Origin: Vibrio sinaloensis
Lineage (GTDB): Bacteria; Pseudomonadota; Gammaproteobacteria; Enterobacterales; Vibrionaceae
NCBI RefSeq assembly: GCF_000808535.1
Contig: NZ_JWLV01000020.1
Coordinates: forward strand, 1-64,000
Length of the DNA: 64,000 nucleotides
Direction of reading: 5' to 3'
The notes beneath the pieces were generated by a model, which was not told where the DNA came from, did not search any database, and saw nothing but the letters and a program-made list of their open reading frames with translations. The translations under genes were made by a program, and so were the position numbers. The first letter of the stretch is position 1. Each line of letters begins with the position of its first letter. This document shows positions 49,836 through 58,583 of this stretch, in pieces.

Positions 49836-50702
49836 CTATTCAATATTTTGGATCTGCTCACGCATTTGCTCAATCAGAACTTTCAGCTCAACACCAGATG
49901 CGGTGATGTCTGTGCTGATTGACTTAGAAGCCAGTGTGTTTGACTCGCGGTTAAACTCTTGCATCATAAAGTCTAAACGGCGACCGACCGCGCCACCTTT
50001 CTTCAAGATATTAGTGGTTTCTTTGACATGAGAGTCTAGGCGATCAAGCTCTTCAGCAACGTCTGATTTTTGTGCTAGTAGAATCAGTTCTTGTTCAACG
50101 CGTGAAGAGTCTAATTCAACTTTTGCGTCTTCAAGCTTAGTGAACAGACGCTCACGTTGCCATTCTAGAATCTCAGGCATGCGCGCACGCACTTTCACCA
50201 CTTCTTCTGTGATGGCATCTAAGCGCTGAACGATAAGCGCTTTCATGTTTTCGCCTTCACGGCCACGCGCTTCGATAAACTCGCTAAGCGCAGCATCAAA
50301 AGCGGCCAGCAAATCTTTATTGACGGCGTCCATGTCTTGCTCTGGTGTTTCCATCACACCTGGCCAGTTCATGATTTGGAATGGGTTAAGACGGCTCTCA
50401 TCACCAGACAATGCCATTACCTGATTTGCCGCGCTGATGACTTGTTTCGCCAAGTCTTCGTTGATGGTCAATTCGCCTTTTGCTGCTGGGTTGGCTTCAA
50501 AACGGAGCGCACATTCAACCTTACCGCGAGCAAGGCGCTTGCGAAAACGCTCACGCAATACTGGCTCTAGGCCGCGGAATTGCTCTGGCAAGCGGAAGTA
50601 GGTTTCCAGGTAGCGTTGGTTAACACTACGAATTTCCCATACGGCGCTGCCCCAATCGCCTTTTGCTTCTTTACGAGCATAAGCCGTCATACTGTAGATC
50701 AT
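49836..50702 (-). CDS. yicC: YicC family protein (endoribonuclease-like)
   Basis: A 288-residue cytoplasmic protein of the YicC/YloC family. The E. coli member has been reported as an endoribonuclease acting on small RNA. MIYSMTAYARKE is the typical N-terminus, with SVNQRYLETYFRLPEQFRG near 28. The C-terminus has the conserved DFMMQEFNRESNTLASKS and the end VLIEQMREQIQNIE. The ATG at 50702 has AGGAAAA upstream; an in-frame ATG at 50807 adds 35 residues with no likeness to the family. It is divergent from rph, an arrangement conserved in enterobacteria. Confidence 0.94.
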   Translation of the reverse strand: MIYSMTAYARKEAKGDWGSAVWEIRSVNQRYLETYFRLPEQFRGLEPVLRERFRKRLARGKVECALRFEANPAAKGELTINEDLAKQVISAANQVMALSGDESRLNPFQIMNWPGVMETPEQDMDAVNKDLLAAFDAALSEFIEARGREGENMKALIVQRLDAITEEVVKVRARMPEILEWQRERLFTKLEDAKVELDSSRVEQELILLAQKSDVAEELDRLDSHVKETTNILKKGGAVGRRLDFMMQEFNRESNTLASKSISTDITASGVELKVLIEQMREQIQNIE

Positions 50703-50844
50703 CGAATTTTCCTGTTTAATCATCTTTGAAAATAACGCGAGGCAATAGTAGCACAGATCTGAGACGGATAGCTTTGAAGAGCAAACTTCGCTATAATCCT
50801 GCTCCAACCAAAAACGTCTCCCCCTTCATATAAGGTAGATGCCA

Positions 50845-51561
50845 ATGCGTCCAAACGATCGCAAGGCGGATCAAGTTCGCCCAATCAAAATTACTCGTAA
50901 CTACACAGCTTATGCAGAAGGTTCTGTATTGGTCGAATTCGGCAATACAAAAGTACTTTGTAATGCGACCGTTGAAGAGAACGTTCCGCGCTGGCTAAAA
51001 GGTCAGGGTAAGGGCTGGGTAACCGCTGAATACGGCATGCTTCCACGCTCTACACATTCGCGTATGCGTCGTGAAGCGGCAAGCGGCAAGCAAGGTGGTC
51101 GTACGATGGAAATCCAACGTCTGATTGCTCGTAGCTTACGCGCGGTAGTTGACCTAGAAGCGATGGGCGAAATCATGGTGACGGTAGACTGTGATGTAAT
51201 CCAAGCGGATGGCGGTACGCGTACTGCGTCTATCTCTGGTGCGAGCGTTGCGATGGCAGATGCATTCCAACACTTAGTAGAGAAAGGCAAGCTAAAAGCG
51301 AACCCAATGAAAGGCCATGTAGCTGCCGTTTCTGTGGGCATTCTAGGCGAAGACATTCTTTGTGACCTTGAGTACACAGAAGATTCAGCAGCCGATACCG
51401 ACATGAACGTAGTGATGACTGAAGATGGTCGCATGATTGAAGTTCAAGGTACGGCAGAGGGCGAACCGTTCACCCACGCTGAGCTGATGAAGTTGCTGGA
51501 GTCGGCGACCAAAGGTATTACCGAGATCGTCGCGGCGCAGAAGGCGGCGTTAGAAAATTAA
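50845..51561 (+). CDS. rph: Ribonuclease PH
   Basis: A 238-residue phosphate-dependent exonuclease that trims the 3' ends of tRNA precursors. [14 protein letters not shown] starts the protein. The phosphate-binding [19 protein letters not shown] is near 86 and [18 protein letters not shown] near 115. The ATG at 50845 has AAGG nine bases ahead and gives the usual length; another ATG at 50839 is only six bases upstream. The gene is intact, unlike the frameshifted copy of E. coli K-12. It precedes pyrE by 218 bases containing two hairpins. Confidence 0.97.
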   Translation: MRPNDRKADQVRPIKITRNYTAYAEGSVLVEFGNTKVLCNATVEENVPRWLKGQGKGWVTAEYGMLPRSTHSRMRREAASGKQGGRTMEIQRLIARSLRAVVDLEAMGEIMVTVDCDVIQADGGTRTASISGASVAMADAFQHLVEKGKLKANPMKGHVAAVSVGILGEDILCDLEYTEDSAADTDMNVVMTEDGRMIEVQGTAEGEPFTHAELMKLLESATKGITEIVAAQKAALEN

Positions 51562-51568
51562 TTTTTAG

Positions 51569-51597
51569 ATAGCTCCCAATTGGGGGCTATTTTTTTA
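51569..51597 (+). terminator. Terminator after rph
   Basis: ATAGCTCCC and GGGGGCTAT form a 9-bp stem with one T-G pair around AATT, followed by TTTTTTA. It lies 8 bases past the rph stop. In E. coli the matching hairpin is the pyrE attenuator, coupled to translation of the end of rph; here pyrE is much further away. Confidence 0.9.
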
Positions 51598-51720
51598 TTT
51601 TCGTCATAGATAGCATTGCAGCGTTGTTAACTGCACGCTTTCCACCTAATCACATAGGTTCCCTATGCTCATAGGGCTGAAAGCGCTTGTTGCCTAGCTG
51701 CCAAGCCATCTATTTAGAAA

Positions 51721-51756
51721 ATGTTTCTTTATGTTATGAACCGTCTAGAAAACTAG
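51721..51756 (+). CDS. Possible leader peptide before pyrE
   Basis: An 11-codon frame, [11 protein letters not shown], with early codons TTT CTT TAT GTT that make the RNA U-rich, and a TAG stop lying in the 3' arm of the next hairpin. This is the layout of UTP-sensing leaders such as pyrBI, where a ribosome close behind the polymerase disrupts the terminator. No good ribosome site precedes the ATG, which weakens the case. It is not in frame with pyrE. Confidence 0.3.
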   Translation: MFLYVMNRLEN

Positions 51757-51763
51757 ACCTTTT
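51743..51763 (+). promoter_or_regulatory. Candidate pyrE attenuator hairpin
   Basis: GTCTAG and CTAGAC form a perfect 6-bp stem with an AAAA loop, followed by CTTTTATTT. It ends 17 bases before the pyrE start codon. The stem is short, so termination may be partial, which would suit control by a closely following ribosome. Confidence 0.5.
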
Positions 51764-51779
51764 ATTTAGAGAGAAAGTA

Positions 51780-52421
51780 ATGAAAGCATACCAGCGTGAA
51801 TTTATTGAGTTTGCACTAGAGAAAGAAGTCCTAAAATTTGGCGAGTTTACCTTAAAGTCTGGCCGTAAGAGTCCGTACTTCTTTAACGCTGGTCTTTTCA
51901 ATACGGGTCGTGACTTAGCGCGTCTAGGTCGCTTCTACGCAGCAGCGCTAGCGGATTCTGGCATTGAGTTTGATGTGCTATTTGGCCCTGCGTACAAAGG
52001 CATCCCAATTGCGACGACGACAGCGGTTGCACTAGCGGATCACCACGATGTAGATACGCCATATTGCTTTAACCGTAAAGAAGCGAAAGATCACGGTGAA
52101 GGTGGCAACCTAGTGGGTAGCGCACTGGAAGGTCGTATCATGCTGGTGGATGACGTGATTACTGCGGGTACGGCAATCCGTGAGTCAATGGAAATCATCC
52201 AAGCAAATGGTGCAGACCTAGCGGGTGTTTTGGTTGCGATTGACCGCCAAGAGAAAGGCAAAGGTGAGCTGTCTGCAATCCAAGAAGTTGAGCGTGACTT
52301 TGGCTGTGCAATTATCTCAATTGTTAGCCTAACTGACTTAGTGACCTTCCTAGAAGAGAAAGGCACTGACGCAGAGCACCTAGAGGCAGTCAAAGCCTAC
52401 CGCGCTGAGTACGGCATCTAA
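51780..52421 (+). CDS. pyrE: Orotate phosphoribosyltransferase
   Basis: A 213-residue enzyme joining orotate to PRPP to give OMP in pyrimidine synthesis. The PRPP loop is [18 protein letters not shown] near 120, and the catalytic loop region contains [13 protein letters not shown] near 100. The ATG at 51780 has AGAGAGAAAG ahead and gives the exact family length; a longer in-frame extension to 51687 lacks any likeness. It is strongly similar along its length to the enterobacterial enzyme as I recall it. It follows rph and the two hairpins. Confidence 0.98.
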   Translation: MKAYQREFIEFALEKEVLKFGEFTLKSGRKSPYFFNAGLFNTGRDLARLGRFYAAALADSGIEFDVLFGPAYKGIPIATTTAVALADHHDVDTPYCFNRKEAKDHGEGGNLVGSALEGRIMLVDDVITAGTAIRESMEIIQANGADLAGVLVAIDRQEKGKGELSAIQEVERDFGCAIISIVSLTDLVTFLEEKGTDAEHLEAVKAYRAEYGI

Positions 52422-52444
52422 GTTGTTGAACCACTGGTAAGACT

Positions 52445-52473
52445 AAAAAGGCATCCTGTTGGATGCCTTTTTT
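52445..52473. terminator. Bidirectional terminator after pyrE
   Basis: AAAGGCATCC and GGATGCCTTT form a perfect 10-bp stem with loop TGTT, flanked by AA and TTTT. It lies between convergent pyrE and the glycosyltransferase gene, 3 bases from the stop of the latter. Confidence 0.92.
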
Positions 52474-52476
52474 GTT

Positions 52477-53445
52477 TTAACTAAGAGTTAATAGTTGTGT
52501 ATGGGCTAGTCGATACACTTTATCCACGCTGATTGCGTCGATGGACTTCTTTTGCTCTGGTGGCGTGACAGTCCACGAGTGTTCATGGCTATAGAACCAT
52601 TCCTGCATTGTTTTGTAGGGTGAGTTTTTCTCATTACTCCATCCCCAAACTGTGATAACCGGAGTTCCAACCATCTGGAAAATATGTCCGGGGCCACAAT
52701 CATTGGTCACAGATAAGCAAGACGTCTTCGCGATGTTTATCAATTCTGGGACGCTCGGGCAAACATAGATATTTACGTCTTTCCTATTCATTTTTTTAGG
52801 GATATCCTTCTCTAGTACCGCCTCGTCGGGCCCGAGAATGATATTCACGCGATGGATGGTATCCGATGTTTTGGTTAGCTTGTCTGCAAGTTCCAAGTAA
52901 TTGTTTATTGGCCACTTCTTGAAGTCACCTGCACCTCCACAAGGCAGTAAGGTAAGCGCGTCTAATCGACCATCTTCATTACTTTCTGTCAGTGTGCCAA
53001 TGACTTCCGGTATAAAATTTGTGCCATGTACATTGTTTAAAAGTGATAGATGAGAGTTGGCAATGTACTGCAAGCCTTTAGAGATTTTAAAATGCTTGTC
53101 ATAAAAAAAACGATGGTAGCTCTTGTCGCTGTGACCATAGGTTTTCTTGGTTTTACACAGCGCCATCGCTAAGTGCACTTTTTCTGAGCCGGAGTACAAG
53201 TTATAAATGTGGGTGTAATTATGCTTGTTTAACTGGCTGACAATCTTTGGCAGATTAAATGATTTATAGTTAACAAATTCATCGACAACACCCAGTGACG
53301 CAAAGTGTTTGCTGTTTTCCACTTTTGTCCATATTGATACCTTGGCATCAGGATAGACGGTTTTTAAACACGTGAGAAAAGGAATTTGCGTCATTACGTT
53401 TCCGAAGTGACGACGACTCGGAACAAATACGGCAATATTAGTCAT
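52477..53445 (-). CDS. Glycosyltransferase family 9 (heptosyltransferase-like)
   Basis: A 322-residue GT-B enzyme resembling the ADP-heptose:LPS heptosyltransferases. The N-terminal fold starts with NIAVFVPSRRHFGNVMTQIP. The C-terminal nucleotide-sugar part has LLPCGGAGDFKKWP near 166 and TNDCGPGHIFQMVGTPVITVWG near 248, the latter being the GT9 signature (usually DSGPMH; here NDCGPGH). Sugar donor and acceptor cannot be told from sequence. It follows lpxL by 17 bases on the same strand, so a role in lipid A/core assembly is inferred. It is AT-richer than its neighbours, hinting at a variable LPS gene. Confidence 0.85.
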   Translation of the reverse strand: MTNIAVFVPSRRHFGNVMTQIPFLTCLKTVYPDAKVSIWTKVENSKHFASLGVVDEFVNYKSFNLPKIVSQLNKHNYTHIYNLYSGSEKVHLAMALCKTKKTYGHSDKSYHRFFYDKHFKISKGLQYIANSHLSLLNNVHGTNFIPEVIGTLTESNEDGRLDALTLLPCGGAGDFKKWPINNYLELADKLTKTSDTIHRVNIILGPDEAVLEKDIPKKMNRKDVNIYVCPSVPELINIAKTSCLSVTNDCGPGHIFQMVGTPVITVWGWSNEKNSPYKTMQEWFYSHEHSWTVTPPEQKKSIDAISVDKVYRLAHTQLLTLS

Positions 53446-53462
53446 ACACTGTAATAGATAGC

Positions 53463-54419
53463 TTAAGTTAAGTTTTTATAGCGAACACCTTTTTCCAAAG
53501 ATGCGTCCTGCATGGTTTTAAATCGTTTGTGTACCCACATCCATTGATCGAGTCCTCTTAAGATGACTTTCTCGATGGCTTGGTTCATCACAATTGCTGC
53601 ACCTTCCGCATCCTTGCGCGGAAACGCAGCGCTAAACTCATCATCAACTTGAAGAGTATAGCTTGCTCCTTTTCTAAAGCTTGATGCTGTCACGACCGCG
53701 CATTTACTGGCATCTATGAGTACGCCAGTGCCAGATGTGGTACACGCATCTTCTACTGCAAAGAAAGGGACGAAAACGGAGTTACGACGGCCATAATCAT
53801 GATCGGGCAAATACCACAAGCGGTCGCCTCTGCGTAATATTTTCAGCATACCTTTTACGTTCTTACGGTCTACCATTTTATTACCGCAACGTGTTCTTCC
53901 CCAGGTTTGGATAAAATCATACGCGGGGTTGTCATGTGGTCGATAAACGCCATATCCGGGTGCAAAGGTAGCGAATGCTCGGGCGGTTATTTCCAAATTA
54001 AGCGCATGTGTGCAAACAACTAAGACCCCTTTTTTGTTCTGATCCAACTCTATGATTGGTTCAATGTTTTGAAATTTGATAAGACGCTTGAAACGCCATT
54101 CAGGCCAAAACCATGCAATACCCGTCTCTATTAATGCCATGCCGGTATTTTTAAGGTTCTCTTCGGCCAGTTGCTCTCGCTCGGACTTATCCATTTCTGG
54201 AAATGCCAGCTCTAAGTTACGTCTAACAATGGCAACACGTTTTTTCGCAAACCTTGGTGCCAGTGAGCCAATACCACGACCGATGGCTAACAAGAGTCGG
54301 TATGGAAGCACAGTGACGACGAACGCGAGTAGGCCAAAGCTAAGCCAAACCCCCCAAAACTTAGGCAATAAAAAGTGTTTAGAGAATTGAGGTGAATAGG
54401 TCGTATTATCTTGATTCAT
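53463..54419 (-). CDS. lpxL: Lipid A late acyltransferase, LpxL type
   Basis: A 318-residue inner-membrane enzyme adding a secondary acyl chain to Kdo2-lipid IVA. A hydrophobic anchor lies at about 23-45. The catalytic HX4E motif is in THALNLEITARAF near 137. The later motif YRPHDNPAYDFIQTWGR and PDHDYGRRNSVFVPFF follow LpxL rather than LpxM. V. cholerae has two neighbouring acyltransferases near this point (LpxL and LpxN); only one is present here, so the exact acyl chain is uncertain. It starts 5 bases after the slmA stop and is likely in an operon with it. Confidence 0.9.
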   Translation of the reverse strand: MNQDNTTYSPQFSKHFLLPKFWGVWLSFGLLAFVVTVLPYRLLLAIGRGIGSLAPRFAKKRVAIVRRNLELAFPEMDKSEREQLAEENLKNTGMALIETGIAWFWPEWRFKRLIKFQNIEPIIELDQNKKGVLVVCTHALNLEITARAFATFAPGYGVYRPHDNPAYDFIQTWGRTRCGNKMVDRKNVKGMLKILRRGDRLWYLPDHDYGRRNSVFVPFFAVEDACTTSGTGVLIDASKCAVVTASSFRKGASYTLQVDDEFSAAFPRKDAEGAAIVMNQAIEKVILRGLDQWMWVHKRFKTMQDASLEKGVRYKNLT

Positions 54420-54424
54420 AGTGG

Positions 54425-55015
54425 TTACTTAATCTGCGCACTAAGTAGTGCCCAATATTCTTCGAAATTAGCCGTCGGCTGATATTTAAAGTCAGAGCGA
54501 ACAAAGCGATTCAAACTGCCCTCGACCTGACCTAGCAATTGAGCCGCCAAGATTTTTTCATCGACAGGGAAAGATTTACCTTCGCGTAGTTTTCTTTCAC
54601 GAAGGATCTGACGCAATGACGTTTCGATACGCTCGTAGAGTTGGTTAATGCGCTCACGTAGTCGTTCGTTTTCAAACATCAGTGCGTGACCAGAGAGAAT
54701 TCGACTTAAACCAGGGTTGCGCTCTGAGAAGGCTAAAATCAGCTGGAGTACAAGGCGAATGCGGGTTAGCGTGTCTTTTTCTTCATCTAAAATACGGTTG
54801 ATACGCGACATTAAAGACTCTTCGATAAATTCGATGAGACCTTCAAACATGCGTGCTTTGCTAGGAAAGTGGCGATACAACGCAGCTTCAGAGACTCCCA
54901 CCTGCTTGGCGAGTTTTGCCGTTGTGATGCGAGACGCGCCTTCATTGGACTCCAGCATCTCTGCAAGTGCCTGTAAAATTTCTTCTCGGCGGTTGGTTTT
55001 TCTTGTGCCTGCCAT
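54425..55015 (-). CDS. slmA: Nucleoid occlusion factor SlmA
   Basis: A 196-residue TetR-family protein that, when bound to its DNA sites, blocks FtsZ ring assembly over the nucleoid. The N-terminal helix-turn-helix is [20 protein letters not shown] near 38-57 with [12 protein letters not shown] after it. A helical dimerisation domain follows. The start ATG at 55015 has AAAGGAAA upstream. It heads the leftward unit slmA-lpxL-GT9. In E. coli slmA lies in the same neighbourhood (pyrE, coaBC/dfp, radC). Confidence 0.97.
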   Translation of the reverse strand: MAGTRKTNRREEILQALAEMLESNEGASRITTAKLAKQVGVSEAALYRHFPSKARMFEGLIEFIEESLMSRINRILDEEKDTLTRIRLVLQLILAFSERNPGLSRILSGHALMFENERLRERINQLYERIETSLRQILRERKLREGKSFPVDEKILAAQLLGQVEGSLNRFVRSDFKYQPTANFEEYWALLSAQIK

Positions 55016-55113
55016 GAATACTTTCCTTTTTTACCCGTACTGAATAACGACTATAGGCTCGCCTAAACGAGCCTAAAGTCAAACAACCTTTGTGAAATGC
55101 TTTATTTTTTTGC

Positions 55114-56313
55114 TTATAGCTTGCCAGCGATGGTCATCATAATTTGACGAGCAATGAGCTGTTTGCTGGCAAGAGTAAGTGATTGCTCACCATCTTTCCA
55201 GTATACGGTGATTGCGTTATCGTTGCTATTAAAGCCTTGGCCTTCAAGCGAGACATCGTTAGCACAAATCATATCCAAATTCTTCTTGGCGAGTTTTGTG
55301 CGTGCGTAATGAGCGACGTCTTGTGTTTCTGCTGCAAAACCAACCGTAAACGGGCGAGATACTTCGAGCGCAGCTACCGACGCAATAATGTCTGGGTTTT
55401 TCACCATAGTGACGGTCATTTTGTCACTGTCATCGGTTTTTTTGATTTTCTGCTCAGCGATACTGTCAGGTCGATAATCAGCAACCGCTGCGCAGCCAAT
55501 AAAGATATCGTGCTTGGTCGCTTGCGTCATTGCTGCCGTATGCATAGCTAGGGCGCTGTCTACGTTAATACGCTCAACGCCAAATGGGGTAGGTAAAGCA
55601 ACGGGCCCTGCGATCAGGGTGACATTGGCGCCAAGTTGTTGCGCAGCCTGTGCTAGAGCAAAGCCCATTTTCCCTGAGCTATGATTGGAAATGTAGCGTA
55701 CAGGATCAATCGCCTCTCGAGTTGGTCCGGCGGTAATCACAACAGATTTGCCCTCTAAAGGCTTGTCTGAGAAAAACTGCTCACAATGCTCAACCAGCTG
55801 CATGGGTTCTAACATGCGACCTGGACCGACATCACCACACGCTTGTTCACCCGCCGCTGGGCCCCAAATTGCCATACCACGACGTTGTAAGGTCGCGATG
55901 TTTTCTTGAGTTGCGATGTTTAAGTACATCTGTTGATTCATGGCCGGAGAGACAGCAATCGGTGCGTCGGTCGCTAAAACCAGTGTCGTTAGCAGGTCAT
56001 TCCCCATGCCAGCAGACATACGAGCGATGAGATCCGCCGTTGCAGGTGCCAGCAAGACTAAGTCAGCCCATTTGGCGAGCTCAATGTGACCCATCGATGC
56101 TTCAGCCGCAGGGTCGAGTAAGCTGTCTGAGACGGGACGCCCAGAGACCGCCTGCATGGTCAGCGGAGTAATAAACTCTTTGGCTGCCTTGGTCATAACG
56201 ACTTGTACTTCGGCTCCGCGCTCGATAAGACGACGAGTGAGCTCTGCACATTTATACGCCGCGATTCCGCCGCTGATGCCCAGTAGGATCTTTTTTCCCG
56301 CTAATGTTTGCAT
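55114..56313 (-). CDS. coaBC: Bifunctional CoaBC (phosphopantothenoylcysteine synthetase/decarboxylase)
   Basis: A 399-residue fused enzyme of coenzyme A synthesis. The N-terminal CoaC flavoprotein (~1-185) has [10 protein letters not shown] at the FMN site and SPAMNQQMY near 125. The C-terminal CoaB (~190-399) binds CTP, with [20 protein letters not shown] near 212, KIKK near 289 and the FAAETQD stretch. The ATG at 56313 has GGAG upstream; an in-frame ATG at 56352 lacks a good site. It lies 98 bases before slmA on the same strand and is divergent from radC. Confidence 0.97.
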   Translation of the reverse strand: MQTLAGKKILLGISGGIAAYKCAELTRRLIERGAEVQVVMTKAAKEFITPLTMQAVSGRPVSDSLLDPAAEASMGHIELAKWADLVLLAPATADLIARMSAGMGNDLLTTLVLATDAPIAVSPAMNQQMYLNIATQENIATLQRRGMAIWGPAAGEQACGDVGPGRMLEPMQLVEHCEQFFSDKPLEGKSVVITAGPTREAIDPVRYISNHSSGKMGFALAQAAQQLGANVTLIAGPVALPTPFGVERINVDSALAMHTAAMTQATKHDIFIGCAAVADYRPDSIAEQKIKKTDDSDKMTVTMVKNPDIIASVAALEVSRPFTVGFAAETQDVAHYARTKLAKKNLDMICANDVSLEGQGFNSNDNAITVYWKDGEQSLTLASKQLIARQIMMTIAGKL

Positions 56314-56538
56314 GAGGATCTCCGTAAATTTTGCTGCGCGATAAGATAACACGCCTCATGTTTATGTGCCTAGTGAGTGATTGGTGCACAATGTGGTACT
56401 GGTCACCAATACTACGACTTAGTGAGTAGTGACCGAAGGTGGGGAGTTTATATTGCCTCGCATTGACGATTATTGATCAGGATCTGTGGATGGTTTTACG
56501 AAACTCTGTAGCTCTGTTTTGTTATTGCCGAGCCAGTT

Positions 56539-57207
56539 ATGCGATCCCTACCTTCTGAATCTATGCCGCGAGAGAAGTTGATTTCTCATGGCCCCCACGC
56601 TTTGACCGATGCGGAGTTACTCGCCATTTTTCTGCGAACAGGCACTAAAGGAATGAATGTTATTGAGCTATCGGACTTTTTGCTCAAAGATTTTGGCTCG
56701 CTACGTAAGTTGTTTGGCGCAAGCAAAGAGGAGTTTTGCCAACACAAGGGGTTGGGCACGGCGAAGTACGTTCAGTTACAGGCGGTGTTAGAGTTAACGC
56801 AGCGCTATCTATCTGAAACTTTGCAGAGAGGCGATGCATTAACCAGCCCTGAGCAAACCAAACTTTACTTATCAGGGCTGCTTAGAGATAAGCAAAGGGA
56901 AGAGTTTTATGTTCTCTATTTAGACAATCAGCATCGCGTTATTGTTGGAGAGTCGCTATTTCAAGGGACAATCGACGCAGCATCAGTTTATCCAAGAGAG
57001 GTGGTCAAACGCGCATTGGAGCACAATGCCGCAGCTTTGATTCTAGCCCACAATCACCCGTCAGGCGTTGCGGAGCCTAGCCAGAGCGACCGACGTATTA
57101 CCCGGCGAATCAGTGACGCTTTGGCGCTGGTGGACGTTCGAATCCTGGACCATTTTGTCGTTGGTGATGGGGAGATTGTTTCCTTCGCAGAACGTGGTTG
57201 GATTTAA
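56539..57207 (+). CDS. radC: RadC family protein (JAB/MPN domain)
   Basis: A 222-residue protein with an N-terminal helix-hairpin-helix part (~1-95; [14 protein letters not shown]) and a C-terminal JAB/MPN metalloprotease-like domain. The JAMM motif is complete: HNHPSG near 173 plus the following Asp (AEPSQSD). Once thought to be a DNA repair protein, its true activity is unknown. The ending VSFAERGWI is typical. The start ATG at 56539 has no strong ribosome site. Position next to coaBC and rpmBG is conserved. Confidence 0.96.
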   Translation: MRSLPSESMPREKLISHGPHALTDAELLAIFLRTGTKGMNVIELSDFLLKDFGSLRKLFGASKEEFCQHKGLGTAKYVQLQAVLELTQRYLSETLQRGDALTSPEQTKLYLSGLLRDKQREEFYVLYLDNQHRVIVGESLFQGTIDAASVYPREVVKRALEHNAAALILAHNHPSGVAEPSQSDRRITRRISDALALVDVRILDHFVVGDGEIVSFAERGWI

Positions 57208-57220
57208 ATCACATTTTTAG

Positions 57221-57248
57221 TTGTGAGTTCGCTGAATTCTGCTACAAT
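57221..57248 (+). promoter_or_regulatory. Upstream sigma-70 promoter of rpmBG
   Basis: TTGTGA and TACAAT are separated by 16 bases, just past the radC stop. It would start RNA near 57255, about 230 bases before rpmB. Confidence 0.6.
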
Positions 57249-57327
57249 CGCCCGACATTTTTTAGCACATAAATCAGCTCTGCCTAAAAAAGATCACGAA
57301 AACCTGTAAAAAGGATCTGTTCGGGTC

Positions 57328-57356
57328 TTGAGCAATGCTACTCAAGTTAGTATAAT
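57328..57356 (+). promoter_or_regulatory. Main sigma-70 promoter of rpmBG
   Basis: TTGAGC (57328-57333) and TATAAT (57351-57356) are separated by 17 bases, close to consensus. GCGCGACC follows, a GC-rich discriminator often seen at promoters under stringent control. An inverted repeat CTTGAG/CTCAAG (57327-57346) overlaps the -35 box. The leader to rpmB is about 120 bases. Confidence 0.7.
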
Positions 57357-57484
57357 GCGCGACCTTTGATAGCCTTGTATGGGTTTCCATAGCGGTATAA
57401 GACCTCGACATTCTTCTTAGAGAACTAGAGAGGTTCGGCCACCAAGGTTGATATCGAGCTGAAACGATTTTGGAGAAGACATTC

Positions 57485-57721
57485 ATGTCACGAGTATGCC
57501 AAGTAACTGGTAAGCGTCCAGTAACGGGTAACAACCGTTCACACGCACGCAATGCTACTAAGCGTCGTTTTCTGCCGAACCTACAAACTCATCGTTTCTG
57601 GGTAGAGAGCGAAAAACGTTTTGTTAAACTACGTCTATCTGCTAAAGGTATGCGTATCATCGACAAGAAAGGCATCGATGCTGTTCTTGTTGATATCCGT
57701 GCAAACGGCGTAAACGTTTAA
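57485..57721 (+). CDS. rpmB: 50S ribosomal protein L28
   Basis: A 78-residue ribosomal protein. [20 protein letters not shown] and [17 protein letters not shown] are the family's conserved starts. The ATG at 57485 has GGAG upstream; an in-frame ATG at 57470 lies before the ribosome site and is rejected. It is in an operon with rpmG, 13 bases downstream. Codon use is that of a very highly expressed gene. Confidence 0.99.
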   Translation: MSRVCQVTGKRPVTGNNRSHARNATKRRFLPNLQTHRFWVESEKRFVKLRLSAKGMRIIDKKGIDAVLVDIRANGVNV

Positions 57722-57734
57722 GAGGAAATAGACA

Positions 57735-57905
57735 ATGGCAAAGAAAGGCGTACGTGAGAAAATCCGTCTAGTATCTTCTGCAGGTACTGGTCACTTCTAC
57801 ACGACTGATAAGAACAAGCGTAACATGCCAGGCAAATTTGAGATCAAAAAGTTTGATCCAGTAGTTCGCCAGCACGTTATGTACAAAGAAGCGAAAATCA
57901 AGTAA
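57735..57905 (+). CDS. rpmG: 50S ribosomal protein L33
   Basis: A 56-residue ribosomal protein read directly from the sequence. It starts [20 protein letters not shown] and ends YKEAKIK, with AGGAAA before the ATG. It has no cysteines, so it is the zinc-independent form. It is the second gene of the rpmB-rpmG pair and is followed by a terminator. Confidence 0.98.
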
Positions 57906-57945
57906 TTGATGCTTTTTTGAACTTCCCTCGGGAAGCGTGAATAGA

Positions 57946-57977
57946 AACCCAACCATAGCAATGTGGTTGGGTTTTTT
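57946..57977 (+). terminator. rpmBG terminator
   Basis: AACCCAACCA and TGGTTGGGTT form a perfect 10-bp stem with an 8-base loop, followed by TTTT. A smaller hairpin CTTCC/GGAAG lies just before it (57922-57934). Confidence 0.92.
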
Positions 57978-58077
57978 ATTATCTGCTGTTTGCTGATGGT
58001 AAGGAAAGCCGGCATCTCGCCTGATCCCCTCTTTTCTGCTATTTTTGAGTCAATTAACAGCAGAGAGCAAAAATAAA

Positions 58078-58560
58078 ATGCGAGTTTCCCCTTCACGGCG
58101 CAGACGCTGGAACAATATTCTTATTCTGGGCATCATTGCATTTATTGGTTTGCTCAACTTACCTACGTTGATTAAAACCTACCTTATCGATGAGCCAGTG
58201 GTCGTAAGTTCACACCCTTATTTACTTAACCCTTCAGCAGACTTGCAAGCCTTACACTTTTCCAATTGGTCACTAGAGAAAAGCCAAGGTGAATGGAGAA
58301 GCTCTGTAGTTAGTGCTATCCCCCCGCAGGAGCTAGCGCAGCGTTGGCAAGGGTTGATTGGCACAGAAATTAGCCAAGATAACTTCGACAGTTTGAAGCC
58401 TCAGTTGAGTCAACCTCAATCCATTGAAGTGTGGTATGTCGATCAGGAAGAACCACAAAGGATCACGTATTATCAGACACCACAGTTTTGGCTGCTCAAA
58501 AGCTGGCAAGATAAGTGGATAGCCATTTCCGTTGATACTCGTTACCTTATGCCTGAGTAA
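58078..58560 (+). CDS. Small membrane-anchored protein of unknown function
   Basis: A 160-residue protein. A very basic start ([10 protein letters not shown]) precedes one membrane segment at about 14-35 ([19 protein letters not shown]), giving an N-in, C-out anchor. The remaining ~125 residues are periplasmic, with no cysteine and many Trp and Gln. No family was recognised. The ATG at 58078 gives the cleanest anchor; an in-frame TTG at 58045 is possible. It precedes mutM by 23 bases and may be co-transcribed with it. The intact frame beside a conserved gene argues that it is real. Confidence 0.7.
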   Translation: MRVSPSRRRRWNNILILGIIAFIGLLNLPTLIKTYLIDEPVVVSSHPYLLNPSADLQALHFSNWSLEKSQGEWRSSVVSAIPPQELAQRWQGLIGTEISQDNFDSLKPQLSQPQSIEVWYVDQEEPQRITYYQTPQFWLLKSWQDKWIAISVDTRYLMPE

Positions 58561-58583
58561 AAGAGAACCCACTAGGAACTACA

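Noticed and set aside
50703..50807. In-frame extension of yicC to 50807
   Set aside because: It is not part of the family's N-terminus, and a good ribosome site precedes the ATG at 50702.
51687..51779. In-frame extension of pyrE to 51687
   Set aside because: The extra 31 codons overlap the leader hairpin and have no likeness to the enzyme. The ATG at 51780 gives the exact family length.
57274..57552. 92-codon minus-strand frame across the rpmB leader
   Set aside because: It overlaps the rpmB promoter, leader and coding start, and has no recognisable domain.
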